A stretch of DNA of 64,000 nucleotides from Bombiscardovia apis (GCF_033095945.1 NZ_AP026800.1:248001-312000), one strand, 5' to 3'. Counted from the stretch's first letter, positions 1 to 9,229 are shown. Notes: generated by a model from the letters alone, not told the origin. Numbers and translations: made by a program.

Positions 1-2
1 GA

Positions 3-3000
3 GTCTGGAAAGTTACTGTAGAGTGCAACGGCGGAGTGTGCCCGATACGTACGCAATATGTGCATGATGGTGAGTATGCTCAGAGTAGCGGACCGCCTAT
101 TTATAAGTTGGGTTACAATTTTGAAGGTTGGACTGATGATAGAGGGCGAACGTGGACTGGCGCATCCTCTTATCCAATAACGGGAGATATTACTCTAACC
201 GCACACTGGTCAATACGGTCATACAATATAACATTTCATGCTAATGATAATTCAGGAAGAAATTACTCATTTACGGCGGTCTACCAAAGTACAATTAATC
301 AGTCTGACGCCCCCACTTATAGCAGGAACGGGTATAAGTTCTTGGGATGGTCGCGTAGTCCTACTTCAACAGTAGCTGATGTCACACTCCCGTGTACAGT
401 TACTTACACGGACATGAATTTCTATGCGGTTTGGTCGCAGCGTGTTATGGTCAACGTTACGTTCAATACAGATGGTGGGACTGCAATTCCGGTGCGCCAG
501 GTAGAGAAAGGTACTCCTATCGGAACGGGGGTACCGAATCCAACGAAAAATGGTTACGACTTCCGATATTGGACCACTTCTTCAGGGGTTCAATGGGATT
601 TGGCTAATGAACCTGTCAATGCCGATATGACTCTTTACGCCAAGTGGGAGATTAGGACGTTCGTTATTCATTTTGATACGAACGGAGGTTCGCCAACCAT
701 ACCCGACAGCAACGTACGGTACAAGGAATCAGTGGCTCGTCCAGAGAATCCGAGTCGCAACGGCTACGATTTTGCTGGTTGGTTTACTTCGAGCGATGAG
801 CCTTGGGATTTTGGTACGGCTGTTACGTCGAGTTTGACGTTGAAGGCGAAGTGGGATTCGTATGAGTTTGTGATGTCGCAGAATCGTGGTCCTAAGGCTG
901 GTGGTACTGCGGTGTCTATTGAGCAGACTCGGCCTTCTAATGTGAAGTTTACGCAGGTTGCTGGTGGCGATGATTTCAGTCTTGCATTGGGTTCGGATGG
1001 TTATCTTTACTCGTGGGGTAAGAACGTGTATGGGCAGCTTGGTGATAATACGAATACTAATAGGACGATGCCGGTGCGGGTGCGCACTCCTGCTGGCGTG
1101 ACGTTTAGTAGTATCGCTGTGAGCTCGAAAACGGGGTTGGCTGTTGGCTCTGACGGTAAAGCGTATGCTTGGGGTTTGAACTGGGGCCAGTTGGGCAACA
1201 GCAGTTCTGCGGATAAGACATATCCGGTAGTATTCCAGTTGCCTGCTGGCGTGCGTGCTCAGCAGGTAGCGGGAGGTTCTCGTCACTCGCTTGTTTTAGG
1301 CGATGACGGCAAAGTGTATGCAGCTGGTTTTAATGCGTATCACCAAGTCAGTGATGATCCTAGAACGGGTATGATCACTACCCCTGTCGCGGTTAGTGCT
1401 CCTGGTGGTCACCGTTTCACGGCGGTAGCGGCTGGCGATAATCATTCGTTAGCGTTGAGTGAGGATGGCACGCTTTGGGCTTGGGGCGACAATGGTAGTA
1501 ACCAGCTCGGTTTTGCTGGCGCTAGCACTGGCGCACCGCGCTCTGTTACCATGCCTGCCGGGGTTGTGTTTACCAGTATGAGTGCTGGAAGCAATTTTTC
1601 GGCAGCTATCAGCAGTACTGGCGACGTTTACACGTGGGGCGCTAACGGTGCAGGCCAGCTAGGTAACGGGAATACCACAAGTGTTGGTGTTCCTACAAAG
1701 ATTGCCTTGCCTGCTGGTAGCACTCCTGTCGCACGGTTAGCAGCTCATGGCACTCACATACTAGCGTTGACAGATAGTCAACAAGCCTACGCTTGGGGCA
1801 ATAACGCGAACGGGCAGTTGGGCAACGGGTCAACCAGTAACGCTACCAGCCCCATCAGCATAACCCTGCCCGGTGGCGCTACACCCGCCTCTGTGGGGGC
1901 CGGTAGTTCGCACAGTCTCGCAGTCAGCACGAAAGGCGACCTCTACACGTGGGGCAGCAACGCTGAAAGCCAACTCGGCAACGGTAGCAACACCGAACAA
2001 CACTCTCCTACAGCCAGCAAACTCGTCACTATTGCAGTGACCGACGCGAAGTTCGGCAATACTGCTGCTACGGGTAGTACTAATAGTGCGGGCGTGTGGA
2101 AGGGGTCAAGTCCCGCTCACGCTGCTGGCAACGTTTCAGTAGCAGTATCTTGGACGATTGCAGGCATGAAACAAACCAACACAAGCCTGTCTTGGTATTA
2201 CACCGATAGTTTCACTATCCACTTCGATTTAGGCGGCGCTCCGGGTAATGCGCCCGCGGATCAGACCTTCGAGGAAGGACAGGGCAAGCATGCTACTTGG
2301 CCGGTTGTTCCTATCCGCCCCGGCTACGAGTTTGCTGGCTGGTTTACCGCTAGCGGTCAGCCTTTCGATTTCACCACGCCCGTGCGTGCGAGTGTGAATT
2401 TGACTGCTCGTTGGGATGTGTCTGAGTTCAAGCTCACTCCGCAAGCGGGCCGTGTTACTGGTGGTACGCATTTGACGCTTTCTGGTCCGGGTCAGCCTGG
2501 TTTTAGGTTTACTCAGGTGTGTGCTGGTTCTGACTATAGTGTGGCTTTGGGTTCTAATGGGCTTATTTATGCGTGGGGTAATAATAGTTCGAACCAGTTG
2601 GGTGATGAGTCTACCGTTACTCGTCGCGCTCCAGTGCGCGTGCACACTCCGGCTGGGGTTACGTTTACTAGTATTGCCGCGAGCCCCAAATCGGATTATA
2701 CCATGGCTGTTGGTAGTGATGGGAAGGCGTATGCGTGGGGTTCCAACAGGTACGGACTGCTTTCTAACGGCGGTAATCGTGATAATACCAAGCCTGAAGA
2801 GTATATACTGCCGGCGGGGGTGAAAGCTGTTGAGGTTGCTGCTGGTATCAGACACAGTCTTGTTTTGAGTCAGGATGGGAAAGTGTACGCGACGGGAGTA
2901 AATTATTACGGTGAGGTTGCGAACAATACTAATGTTAATACTTATTACACAGCTATCCCAGTGAGCCTGCCTGCCGGGAAGAGGTTTGTGCATATCGCAG

Positions 3001-3923
3001 CTGGTGAGTATTTCAGTCTTGCTTTAAGTAGTGACGGCCAGTTGTATTCCTGGGGTTATAACAACAATGGACGGTTGGGGGACGGGGACATAACAGAACA
3101 TGCTGATCCCAGGCCCGTTAGCCTGCCGCCGGGTGTTTCCTTCACACAGATTGCAGCGCAGCACGACTATGCTGCTGCTATCGGCGATGATAACAACGTC
3201 TACACTTGGGGCTCTAACGTGAAGGGGCAACTCGGAACTGGTGACACCACGCCACGTAGACAACCCACTAAAATTACACTGCCCGGCAGTGCGAAAGCGG
3301 CGAGCATAGCCACGGGAGAGAGTCATACACTCGCACTAACTACTACCGGCAGTGCGTACGCTTGGGGTAACGACGGGTACGGGCAGCTGGGTACCGGTAA
3401 TTCCGTTGACCAGCTTTCACCTACACCGCTCAGTGGCGTAGGCAATAACACGTTCACCACTATTTCTGCCGGCTACGACCACTCCCTAGCTGTGAATACT
3501 GCTGGTGACATGTATGCCTGGGGCAGTAGCGCTGATGGTCGACTCGGCGACGGCACTTTCTATAACAAAAATGAGCCCTCACCCGTAACCAAACTCACCA
3601 ACAACGTGACAGGCTTCAACCTAGGGGGCACGGCTGTGACTGGGTTTAGCTCCACCGGCGGCGGCAGCTGGAAAGCAGACAGCGCAGCGCACGCCGACGG
3701 CAAAGTCGACGTTGAAATACACTGGAGCAAGGCAGGCGAAGAGCAAACGTACACCATTACTAAGGGTTACGAGTACTACACCTTCGCCAAACTTACCAAA
3801 GCTGGGGCACTGCCGGCTAAGCGCACGGCCGGACTCACGCTGATTGCCTCAAGCAGCTGCCTAGCTGGCTGCTATATCATCATGCGCAAACGGCAGGGTG
3901 CTGGACGGCACGCAATGCGATAA
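3..3923 (+). CDS. Giant surface protein, InlB B-repeats plus two RCC1 propellers (5' partial)
   Basis: The reading frame is open back to base 3, so the gene starts before the window. From the N-terminal side I see four InlB/Listeria-Bacteroides type B-repeats (each ending in a motif like LTLxAKW), then seven RCC1-type repeats (xAGxxHSLAxxxDGxxYxWGxNxxGQLG pattern), a fifth B-repeat, and seven more RCC1 repeats. Seven repeats make one RCC1 beta-propeller, so the protein carries two. Each propeller is preceded by a GPxxGGTxV strand and followed by a segment with PAHAAGxVxVxV, which are the two halves of an IPT/TIG fold. The C-terminus has a hydrophobic helix followed by KRQGAGRHAMR. The upstream LTKAG is only a poor match to a sortase motif, so the anchoring mode is uncertain. 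Likely role is adhesion at the cell surface. A related protein lies at 15341-18689. The first ~700 bases are visibly AT-richer than the rest. Confidence 0.85.
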   Translation, partial: VWKVTVECNGGVCPIRTQYVHDGEYAQSSGPPIYKLGYNFEGWTDDRGRTWTGASSYPITGDITLTAHWSIRSYNITFHANDNSGRNYSFTAVYQSTINQSDAPTYSRNGYKFLGWSRSPTSTVADVTLPCTVTYTDMNFYAVWSQRVMVNVTFNTDGGTAIPVRQVEKGTPIGTGVPNPTKNGYDFRYWTTSSGVQWDLANEPVNADMTLYAKWEIRTFVIHFDTNGGSPTIPDSNVRYKESVARPENPSRNGYDFAGWFTSSDEPWDFGTAVTSSLTLKAKWDSYEFVMSQNRGPKAGGTAVSIEQTRPSNVKFTQVAGGDDFSLALGSDGYLYSWGKNVYGQLGDNTNTNRTMPVRVRTPAGVTFSSIAVSSKTGLAVGSDGKAYAWGLNWGQLGNSSSADKTYPVVFQLPAGVRAQQVAGGSRHSLVLGDDGKVYAAGFNAYHQVSDDPRTGMITTPVAVSAPGGHRFTAVAAGDNHSLALSEDGTLWAWGDNGSNQLGFAGASTGAPRSVTMPAGVVFTSMSAGSNFSAAISSTGDVYTWGANGAGQLGNGNTTSVGVPTKIALPAGSTPVARLAAHGTHILALTDSQQAYAWGNNANGQLGNGSTSNATSPISITLPGGATPASVGAGSSHSLAVSTKGDLYTWGSNAESQLGNGSNTEQHSPTASKLVTIAVTDAKFGNTAATGSTNSAGVWKGSSPAHAAGNVSVAVSWTIAGMKQTNTSLSWYYTDSFTIHFDLGGAPGNAPADQTFEEGQGKHATWPVVPIRPGYEFAGWFTASGQPFDFTTPVRASVNLTARWDVSEFKLTPQAGRVTGGTHLTLSGPGQPGFRFTQVCAGSDYSVALGSNGLIYAWGNNSSNQLGDESTVTRRAPVRVHTPAGVTFTSIAASPKSDYTMAVGSDGKAYAWGSNRYGLLSNGGNRDNTKPEEYILPAGVKAVEVAAGIRHSLVLSQDGKVYATGVNYYGEVANNTNVNTYYTAIPVSLPAGKRFVHIAAGEYFSLALSSDGQLYSWGYNNNGRLGDGDITEHADPRPVSLPPGVSFTQIAAQHDYAAAIGDDNNVYTWGSNVKGQLGTGDTTPRRQPTKITLPGSAKAASIATGESHTLALTTTGSAYAWGNDGYGQLGTGNSVDQLSPTPLSGVGNNTFTTISAGYDHSLAVNTAGDMYAWGSSADGRLGDGTFYNKNEPSPVTKLTNNVTGFNLGGTAVTGFSSTGGGSWKADSAAHADGKVDVEIHWSKAGEEQTYTITKGYEYYTFAKLTKAGALPAKRTAGLTLIASSSCLAGCYIIMRKRQGAGRHAMR

Positions 3924-4117
3924 AGCGTGTGAGGTCGTGCTTATGAATTGCTTCAGGTCTTGGAGCTACGCACGGGTGGTATGAGTGTGGAGTGGCTCAG
4001 CCAATCGTTGGGGTAAGTGGTGTTGAGAGAGGAACACCATGGTGGTATCGGTTGACCTGAGCATGGACTAAGATAAGAGAGTTGCCTGCCGGTGCGAAAT
4101 GCGTCGGCAGCTCGCAA

Positions 4118-4193
4118 GGGCTCGTAGCTCAGTGGATAGAGCGTCTGCCTCCGGAGCAGAAGGTCGAGGGTTCGAATCCCTTCGAGCCCACCA
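4118..4193 (+). tRNA. tRNA-Arg (anticodon CCG)
   Basis: A complete cloverleaf: acceptor GGGCTCG pairs with CGAGCCC, the D-arm contains AGCTCAGTGGATAGAGC, the anticodon loop is CTCCGGA with CCG at its centre, and the T-arm contains GGTTCGAATCC. CCA is encoded at 4191-4193. It reads the Arg codon CGG. It lies 1.8 kb upstream of argS, with a defence gene inserted between them. Confidence 0.96.
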
Positions 4194-4199
4194 GTATAA

Positions 4200-4236
4200 A
4201 ACCCCTACAGCCACAACGGTTGCAGGGGTTTTCTTA
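4200..4236 (+). terminator. Terminator after tRNA-Arg
   Basis: AACCCCT and AGGGGTT arms enclose a GCC/GGT inner stem and are followed by TTCTT. The hairpin lies immediately after the tRNA CCA end. Confidence 0.75.
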
Positions 4237-4356
4237 TGTCGAAGATTAAAAGCGAAAACCGGCAAGGTGTACGGTAAGTGTACGGTACAGTGCAACCTAT
4301 AGGAGCTAAAACGAGTTGTTTTGGCATATAACCCGGAGAGCGGGGGGCATTTGCAT

Positions 4357-5355
4357 TTACCGGATTGATGGGATCTGGCTATATTTTGCTGCTTGCTGCT
4401 TGTATCCTTGGCAAAGTTCAATAATCGCGTTTAACGTGTTATTGATATGTTTGTTGCGAGTTATATGGTGATTGCCTGAATGACCATAATACCCTTGTTG
4501 GTGCTTTTGCACTCGTGTAATAAAGGTATCCACTTTAGTAGAGCCGTATTCGATAACGGCTTGACTTTGTACAAATTGAAGATGACTAACAAGGACAGCA
4601 GCAAAATTATGAACTATAAGAGTGTCTAATTGTATTTGCAAATTTTTTGCGCGGTTTTTCTGATATATTTTCTTCTCGCACATTTGCATTGCTTCACGCA
4701 TAATAAGATGATCACTCCCCTTATTGTTGGCTAAAGAAGGAGCTTTTTGTCTTACATTAGCAAGCAAGCAACTGCCATGTGCCGCAGCATTGCGTATCAT
4801 TCGTGTAACAAATAAGAGACTATTCCTCTCATTCCGCGTTGCAATGTCACCAATATCAGCTTTTGCCTGGAATGCCGAATATAGATTTATTTGGTCGTTA
4901 AAGCCTAGGAGTTCCCACAATTCCCAGACATGGAAATTAGGATTACACGAATTATAAAGAGATTCTGTATAAGGGTTCTGGAGAGGACGAATTGTCTTAC
5001 TGCTCAGGAGAGTATTAGCAAGTTCATCAACATCGATATCGCTAATTGGATTCATAATATGTTGATTAAATTGTACTTTCATCGCGTGTTCCACATTTGA
5101 AGCGAGTTCTAGGACAAGGCGACTGAGTGCATAATCAAGTTTTGATAATTCTTGGAGATGGGCAAATTCGGACTCAATATATTCACTTTTTTTGCTGTTA
5201 TTCTGTGCGTCCGTTTGGTAATTTTTCAAATAAGATTTAAGTTTGAAGAAATATGTGTTATTTGTGAGGTACTTGCTCGCCTCTTCTTCGTCAATTACTT
5301 CAAAGCCAACGTTTCTTTCTTTTAAGAAGTCAATCTGATTTGAAACGGTTAGCAT
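4357..5355 (-). CDS. Abi-family (AbiD/F-like, HEPN) abortive infection protein
   Basis: A 332-residue protein with the layout of Abi_2 family phage-resistance proteins: an N-terminal QIDFLKERNVGFEVIDEEEA segment, then SKYLTNN, an ELASNVEHAMKVQFNQHI helix, the VWELWELLGF block, and a C-terminal RMIRNAAAHGSCLLANV helix. R188-N-A-A-A-H193 matches the RX4H motif of HEPN ribonucleases, to which AbiD/AbiF belong. The expected role is RNA cleavage or growth arrest on phage infection; that is family knowledge, not shown here. It is AT-rich compared with argS and sits alone, antisense, between tRNA-Arg and argS, which fits horizontal acquisition. A 17-bp perfect hairpin lies about 35 bases upstream of its start. 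Confidence 0.85.
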   Translation of the reverse strand: MLTVSNQIDFLKERNVGFEVIDEEEASKYLTNNTYFFKLKSYLKNYQTDAQNNSKKSEYIESEFAHLQELSKLDYALSRLVLELASNVEHAMKVQFNQHIMNPISDIDVDELANTLLSSKTIRPLQNPYTESLYNSCNPNFHVWELWELLGFNDQINLYSAFQAKADIGDIATRNERNSLLFVTRMIRNAAAHGSCLLANVRQKAPSLANNKGSDHLIMREAMQMCEKKIYQKNRAKNLQIQLDTLIVHNFAAVLVSHLQFVQSQAVIEYGSTKVDTFITRVQKHQQGYYGHSGNHHITRNKHINNTLNAIIELCQGYKQQAAKYSQIPSIR

Positions 5356-5389
5356 ATCTCAATACAACCTTAACCTTAGCGGAAGTAAC

Positions 5390-5426
5390 ACACAGGCTGG
5401 CAGCATAGAATGCTGCCAGCCTGTGT
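5390..5426. repeat. 17-bp perfect inverted repeat upstream of the Abi gene
   Basis: ACACAGGCTGGCAGCAT is followed by a 3-base loop (AGA) and its exact reverse complement. No T-run follows on either strand, so it is not a standard terminator. It lies in the leader or promoter region of the minus-strand Abi gene (start 5355). It could be an operator, a structured leader or a remnant of a mobile element end. Confidence 0.8.
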
Positions 5427-5665
5427 CGAGTAGCCACAATAATGATTTTGTTAAATCATTCAGCGGGCTGCTCTGCTTTGTATAAGCCACACTACTAGTG
5501 AACGCTTCAAGAGGCAAAAAAACGACACGCCGCGGATATAGTTAATCTAGTTTTGGCGTATTGCGAAATATGGTCTATCTAAACAAATTGCAGGCGTGCG
5601 TACGAAAAATGTCATGGTTTATATCGTGGCGTAAATTAAATTGTGAATAAAGGAAGGTGGTGGCT

Positions 5666-5788
5666 ATGTTAAAGGAACTTTTGCAGCAGTTGTTGGATGA
5701 GAGCAGCCGAGCGATTGACTTAAAGATTGAAGAGACACAGCGAACCGCTTGGAAGGATAACGTGTTTTCACGTAATTCTTGTCACTAG
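5666..5788 (+). CDS. Small hypothetical protein, 40 aa
   Basis: A short frame starts at ATG 5666 behind a good AAGGAAGG ribosome-binding site 8 bases upstream. It encodes an amphipathic, mostly helical peptide (MLKELLQQLLDESSRAIDLK and onward) and ends at TAG. I recognise no family. It may be a small gene of the island carrying the Abi gene, or a remnant of a longer gene. The good ribosome-binding site is the main argument for it. Confidence 0.4.
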   Translation: MLKELLQQLLDESSRAIDLKIEETQRTAWKDNVFSRNSCH

Positions 5789-5965
5789 CAGGCTGTTGTC
5801 GCTTCCTGAGCGCTGTTTTATTTCTTATTGAGGGCGGAGTTTGATTTTCTACCCAAAGTTCTCGGGAACCATCGTCGTATGGGCGCGAATATACATAGTG
5901 CGTTAAAAGTCCTTGGTACCGCAAAACTCGCTAAGTGAGGCTAGTGGGTTGGGTAGACTGGGGGT

Positions 5966-7762
5966 ATGAGTCCTGAAGCACTTGCACTAGAAATTTTTTC
6001 CGTTTGTCAGTCCTTGGCCGAGCAGACCGCGCTTGGCTCCTTGAGTGCTGACGATATACCGGCGGCTGAGAAGCTGGCGGTGATGCGCCCCAAAGATCGT
6101 GCCCATGGCGATTGGTCCAGCAATATCGCCATGCAGCTTGCCAAGAAGGCGGGCATGAATCCACGCGATTTGGCCCAGTCTGTAGCCAACGAGCTGAGCA
6201 ATGGACACGGCATCGCCTCTGTGGAAGTGGCAGGGCCTGGCTTTATCAATATCACGCTCGACGCAGCAGCTTCGGCAGCCGTGGTGGACTCCGTACTGGA
6301 GAATGGTGCCGCCTTCGGTAGCAACGACCGCATGGCAGGCAAGACCCTCAATCTTGAGTTCGTCTCTGCCAACCCAACCGGGCCCATTCACATTGGCGGC
6401 ACCCGTTGGGCTGCGGTCGGCGACTCGCTGGCCCGCGTGCTCAAGGCCAACGGTGCCAAAGTGGTGAGCGAATACTACTTCAACGACCACGGCGAGCAGA
6501 TTAACCGCTTTGCTAAGTCGCTCGTGGCTGCGGCCCACGGCGAGGAAGCGCCATCAGATGGATACAAGGGCGCTTACATCGATGAAATAGCACAACGTGT
6601 GATTGAGCAAGCTCAGGCCGAGGGCATCGATATTCTCAGCTTGCCGCGCGTTGCTGCCGGTGCCGATAAAGAGGGCAACGACTTGGGCGAGGGCGATTCG
6701 GCCCAGCGCGAGGAATTCCGCAAGCGGGCCGTGCCTATGATGTTTGCTGAGATTCGCGAATCGATGAAGAATTTCCGCGTCAACTTCGACGTGTGGTTCC
6801 ACGAAAATAGCCTCTACGAAGACGGCGAAGTGGACCAGGCCTTCGAAGTGCTGCGCTCCAAGGGTGACCTCTTCGAGCAAGACGGCGCTACCTGGTTCGC
6901 CTCCACCAAGCACGGCGACGACAAGGACCGCGTAGTCATCAAGTCCGACGGCAACTACGCTTACTTCGCAGCCGATATCGCTTACTACTACAACAAGCGC
7001 CACCGCAAGGCTGACCCGGCAGACGTGGCCATTTACATGCTGGGTGCCGACCACCACGGCTATATTGGCCGCATGATGGCCATGTGCGCAGCCTTCGGCG
7101 ACGAGCCGGGCGTCAACATGCAGATTCTAATTGGCCAGATGGTCAACGTGATGAAGGATGGCAAGGCAGTGCGTATGTCCAAGCGCGCCGGCAACGTCGT
7201 CACCATCGATGATTTGGTGGAGGCCGTGGGCGTAGATGCAGCTCGCTACTCGCTGGCCCGCACCGACTACAACCAGTCCGTCGATATTGACCTGAACCTG
7301 CTGGCCTCGCATACCAACGAAAACCCGGTCTACTACGTGCAATATGCCCACGCACGCTCGAAGAATGTGGACCGCAATGCAGCCGCAGCCGGTATCGATG
7401 CAGCGCTCGCTGACTTGAGTCTGCTTGATTCCGAGCCCGCCGAGGCGATTTTGGCCCAGCTCTCGCTTTACCCATCCGTGGTGCAGACCGCCGCCGACCA
7501 GCGCGGCCCCCACCGTATCGCTCACTACTTGGAAGACCTGGCCGGTGCCTACCACCGCTGGTACAACCTTGAGCGCGTGGTGCCCATGCCGCTGACCGAC
7601 CCGGAGAGCCGCGAGGGCGGTGAGCGCACTGCCGAGCTGGAGAAGGCCAAGAACCCAGAGCCAGCCCTAGCTGCTGCCCGTTTGCGCCTGAACGACGCGG
7701 TGCAGCAAGTCATCGCCAATGGTCTGAACCTGCTGGGAGTGAGCGCGCCAGACAAGATGTAG
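5966..7762 (+). CDS. argS: Arginyl-tRNA synthetase
   Basis: Charges tRNA-Arg with arginine in an ATP-dependent reaction in the cytoplasm. The 598-residue length is normal for class Ia ArgRS. The N-terminal Add-1 tRNA-binding domain (about 1-115) is followed by the HIGH-like motif NPTGPIHIGG (around residues 137-145), the ArgRS signature NDHGEQ near residue 170, and the KMSKS-like VRMSKRAGN near residue 398. The C-terminal DALR-type anticodon-binding domain contains NENPVYYVQYAHAR and AYHRWYN. A tRNA-Arg gene lies upstream. The DNA is GC-rich, like the core genes. Confidence 0.97.
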   Translation: MSPEALALEIFSVCQSLAEQTALGSLSADDIPAAEKLAVMRPKDRAHGDWSSNIAMQLAKKAGMNPRDLAQSVANELSNGHGIASVEVAGPGFINITLDAAASAAVVDSVLENGAAFGSNDRMAGKTLNLEFVSANPTGPIHIGGTRWAAVGDSLARVLKANGAKVVSEYYFNDHGEQINRFAKSLVAAAHGEEAPSDGYKGAYIDEIAQRVIEQAQAEGIDILSLPRVAAGADKEGNDLGEGDSAQREEFRKRAVPMMFAEIRESMKNFRVNFDVWFHENSLYEDGEVDQAFEVLRSKGDLFEQDGATWFASTKHGDDKDRVVIKSDGNYAYFAADIAYYYNKRHRKADPADVAIYMLGADHHGYIGRMMAMCAAFGDEPGVNMQILIGQMVNVMKDGKAVRMSKRAGNVVTIDDLVEAVGVDAARYSLARTDYNQSVDIDLNLLASHTNENPVYYVQYAHARSKNVDRNAAAAGIDAALADLSLLDSEPAEAILAQLSLYPSVVQTAADQRGPHRIAHYLEDLAGAYHRWYNLERVVPMPLTDPESREGGERTAELEKAKNPEPALAAARLRLNDAVQQVIANGLNLLGVSAPDKM

Positions 7763-7839
7763 CGTTTGCCCGATACATGCATGGGAATGTGTGAGAGGTA
7801 AAGACGCGCTAGGTGTGCAGCGGCTGTACAAAGCTCAAC

Positions 7840-7860
7840 GGGCCCGATTCGCTCGGGTCC
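7840..7860 (+). terminator. Hairpin after argS
   Basis: GGGCCCGA and TCGGGTCC arms around TTCGC, 7 of 8 pairs matching, 78 bases past the argS stop. There is no T-run, which is common for actinobacterial terminators. Assigned by position. Confidence 0.4.
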
Positions 7861-7903
7861 AAGTTGCGCACTGCTAGTCGCCGGGGCAGGAGAAAATGGG
7901 GCT

Positions 7904-9229
7904 ATGACTATTCCCGTGATTCTTGCTTCGCAGTCGCCTTCTCGCCATCGCCTGCTGGTTCAGGCTGGCATTCGCCCAACCGTGCGAACTTCGGGCGTGG
8001 ATGAACCGCGTGCTTTGGCCGATGCTGCTCGCAAGGCAGGAGTAAGTCAGGAAGCGTTGCCAGTGCAAGACCAAGTGGCGATTTTAGCGCGGGCCAAGGC
8101 GGGGGCTGTACGCGAAGTTTTGGCGCAGGTGTTGGCCACAGAGGAGCGAGCCAGCGGGCAGGAAATCGTCTCGCGCCCCCTGGAAGAGGGCTACGGCAGC
8201 GTTCATTCCAAGCGTAGTTTGGCTGAGGCCATAGGTGCTGGGTCTGGCATGGCTACGGCCAGTCGCGGGCCTCTCATTGTGGGCTGCGATTCTTTATTTG
8301 AGTTTGAAGGTCAGGCGCTCGGCAAGCCCCACAGCCCGCAGCTTGCGCAGGAGCGGCTGATGGCGGTGCGGGGCAAGAGCGGCACCTTGTGGACCGGGCA
8401 CTGCCTGATCGATATGGCTACCGGTCAGCAGGTCGAGGCGGTCAGCCGGGCGCAAGTAGTGTTCGGCGACTATACGGCCGAAGATATGGCAGCGTATGTG
8501 GCCACCGGCGAACCGCTGGAAGTGGCGGGATCCTTTACTCTAGAAGGCATGGGCTCGGCTTTTATCGATCGCGTGGATGGCGGCGATCCTAGTGGCGTGA
8601 TTGGTTTGAGCGTGCCTACCTTGCGCGGTTTGGTAGAGCAACTGGGGCTCAAGTGGGCCGACTTGTGGAACGCGCAGACCGAGCGCGAGCGGTCTCAGGC
8701 GGTCAACCCCAAGCAGTCGCAAGCTCCCACCGAGAACGTTCACCAGCCCGGCGATGGTTGGATTGACTGTGCTTGCGGGCACTTGCACTGGGGGCTCAAC
8801 GGTGCTGCCGGAGTCTTGCTGGCTCGCTCAGATGCGCAAACCGGCTTGGTGAGCGAAGTCTTGCTCCAACACAGGGCCGAATGGTCGGCAGAAGGCGGCA
8901 CTTGGGGTGTGCCCGGCGGCGCGATTGCCAACGGGGAGAGCCCGGTGGAAGGTGCCCTGCGTGAGTCTTACGAAGAGGCCAACATTCGCCCGCAAGATAT
9001 CGACGTAGTGGGCTCGTATGTGGAAGACCACGGGCCTTGGGCCTACACCACGGTTTTCGCCCGCGAAAAGTCCGACCACCGCGTTGAGCCGCACATGAAC
9101 GACGACGAAAGCCTAGAGCTGGCTTGGGTGCCGCTGGATGAAGTGGCTGGCAAAAAACTTCTGGGCGCTTTCGGCCGCGACTGGCCCGACTTCTACGACC
9201 GTCTCGCAGCCTTGCCGCCAGTTCGCTAA
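7904..9229 (+). CDS. Maf-like nucleotide pyrophosphatase fused to a NUDIX hydrolase
   Basis: The N-terminal half (about 1-250) is a Maf/YhdE-type nucleotide pyrophosphatase: ASQSPSRHRLLVQAGI at the start, GCDSLFEFEGQALGKP and GSFTLEGMGSAFIDRVDGG further on. Maf proteins hydrolyse non-canonical or excess NTPs. The C-terminal part (about 285-441) is a NUDIX domain with a canonical box GGAIANGESPVEGALRESYE followed by EANI, starting near residue 338. Both halves are house-cleaning enzymes, so the fusion suggests one sanitation protein. The Maf half contains an extra ~50-residue insert (around VLATEERASGQEIVSRPLEE) compared with compact Maf proteins. ATG is preceded by GGGGCAGGAG. Confidence 0.88.
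   Translation: MTIPVILASQSPSRHRLLVQAGIRPTVRTSGVDEPRALADAARKAGVSQEALPVQDQVAILARAKAGAVREVLAQVLATEERASGQEIVSRPLEEGYGSVHSKRSLAEAIGAGSGMATASRGPLIVGCDSLFEFEGQALGKPHSPQLAQERLMAVRGKSGTLWTGHCLIDMATGQQVEAVSRAQVVFGDYTAEDMAAYVATGEPLEVAGSFTLEGMGSAFIDRVDGGDPSGVIGLSVPTLRGLVEQLGLKWADLWNAQTERERSQAVNPKQSQAPTENVHQPGDGWIDCACGHLHWGLNGAAGVLLARSDAQTGLVSEVLLQHRAEWSAEGGTWGVPGGAIANGESPVEGALRESYEEANIRPQDIDVVGSYVEDHGPWAYTTVFAREKSDHRVEPHMNDDESLELAWVPLDEVAGKKLLGAFGRDWPDFYDRLAALPPVR

Larger units (their letters stand above)
5356..5965. other. AT-rich gap between the Abi gene and argS
   Basis: Besides the 17-bp hairpin (5390-5426) and the possible 40-residue peptide gene (5666-5788) I see no gene here. The last ~180 bases must carry the argS promoter and leader, but I see no clear ribosome-binding site directly before the argS ATG; the bases there are GGTTGGGTAGACTGGGGGT. 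Confidence 0.5.

Noticed and set aside
2229..2993. 254-codon antisense frame inside the first surface gene, and a similar one at 729-1286
   Set aside because: Explained by the repetitive RCC1 codon pattern; no ribosome-binding site or recognisable domain.
4068..4421. Minus-strand 117-codon frame containing SNPRPSAPEADALSTEL
   Set aside because: This is the tRNA-Arg gene and its terminator read on the wrong strand, a well-known artefact of gene callers.
4118..5965. Search for a duplicated tRNA-Arg 3' end as an attachment site of an integrated island
   Set aside because: No repeat of the tRNA 3' end is visible before argS and no integrase is present.
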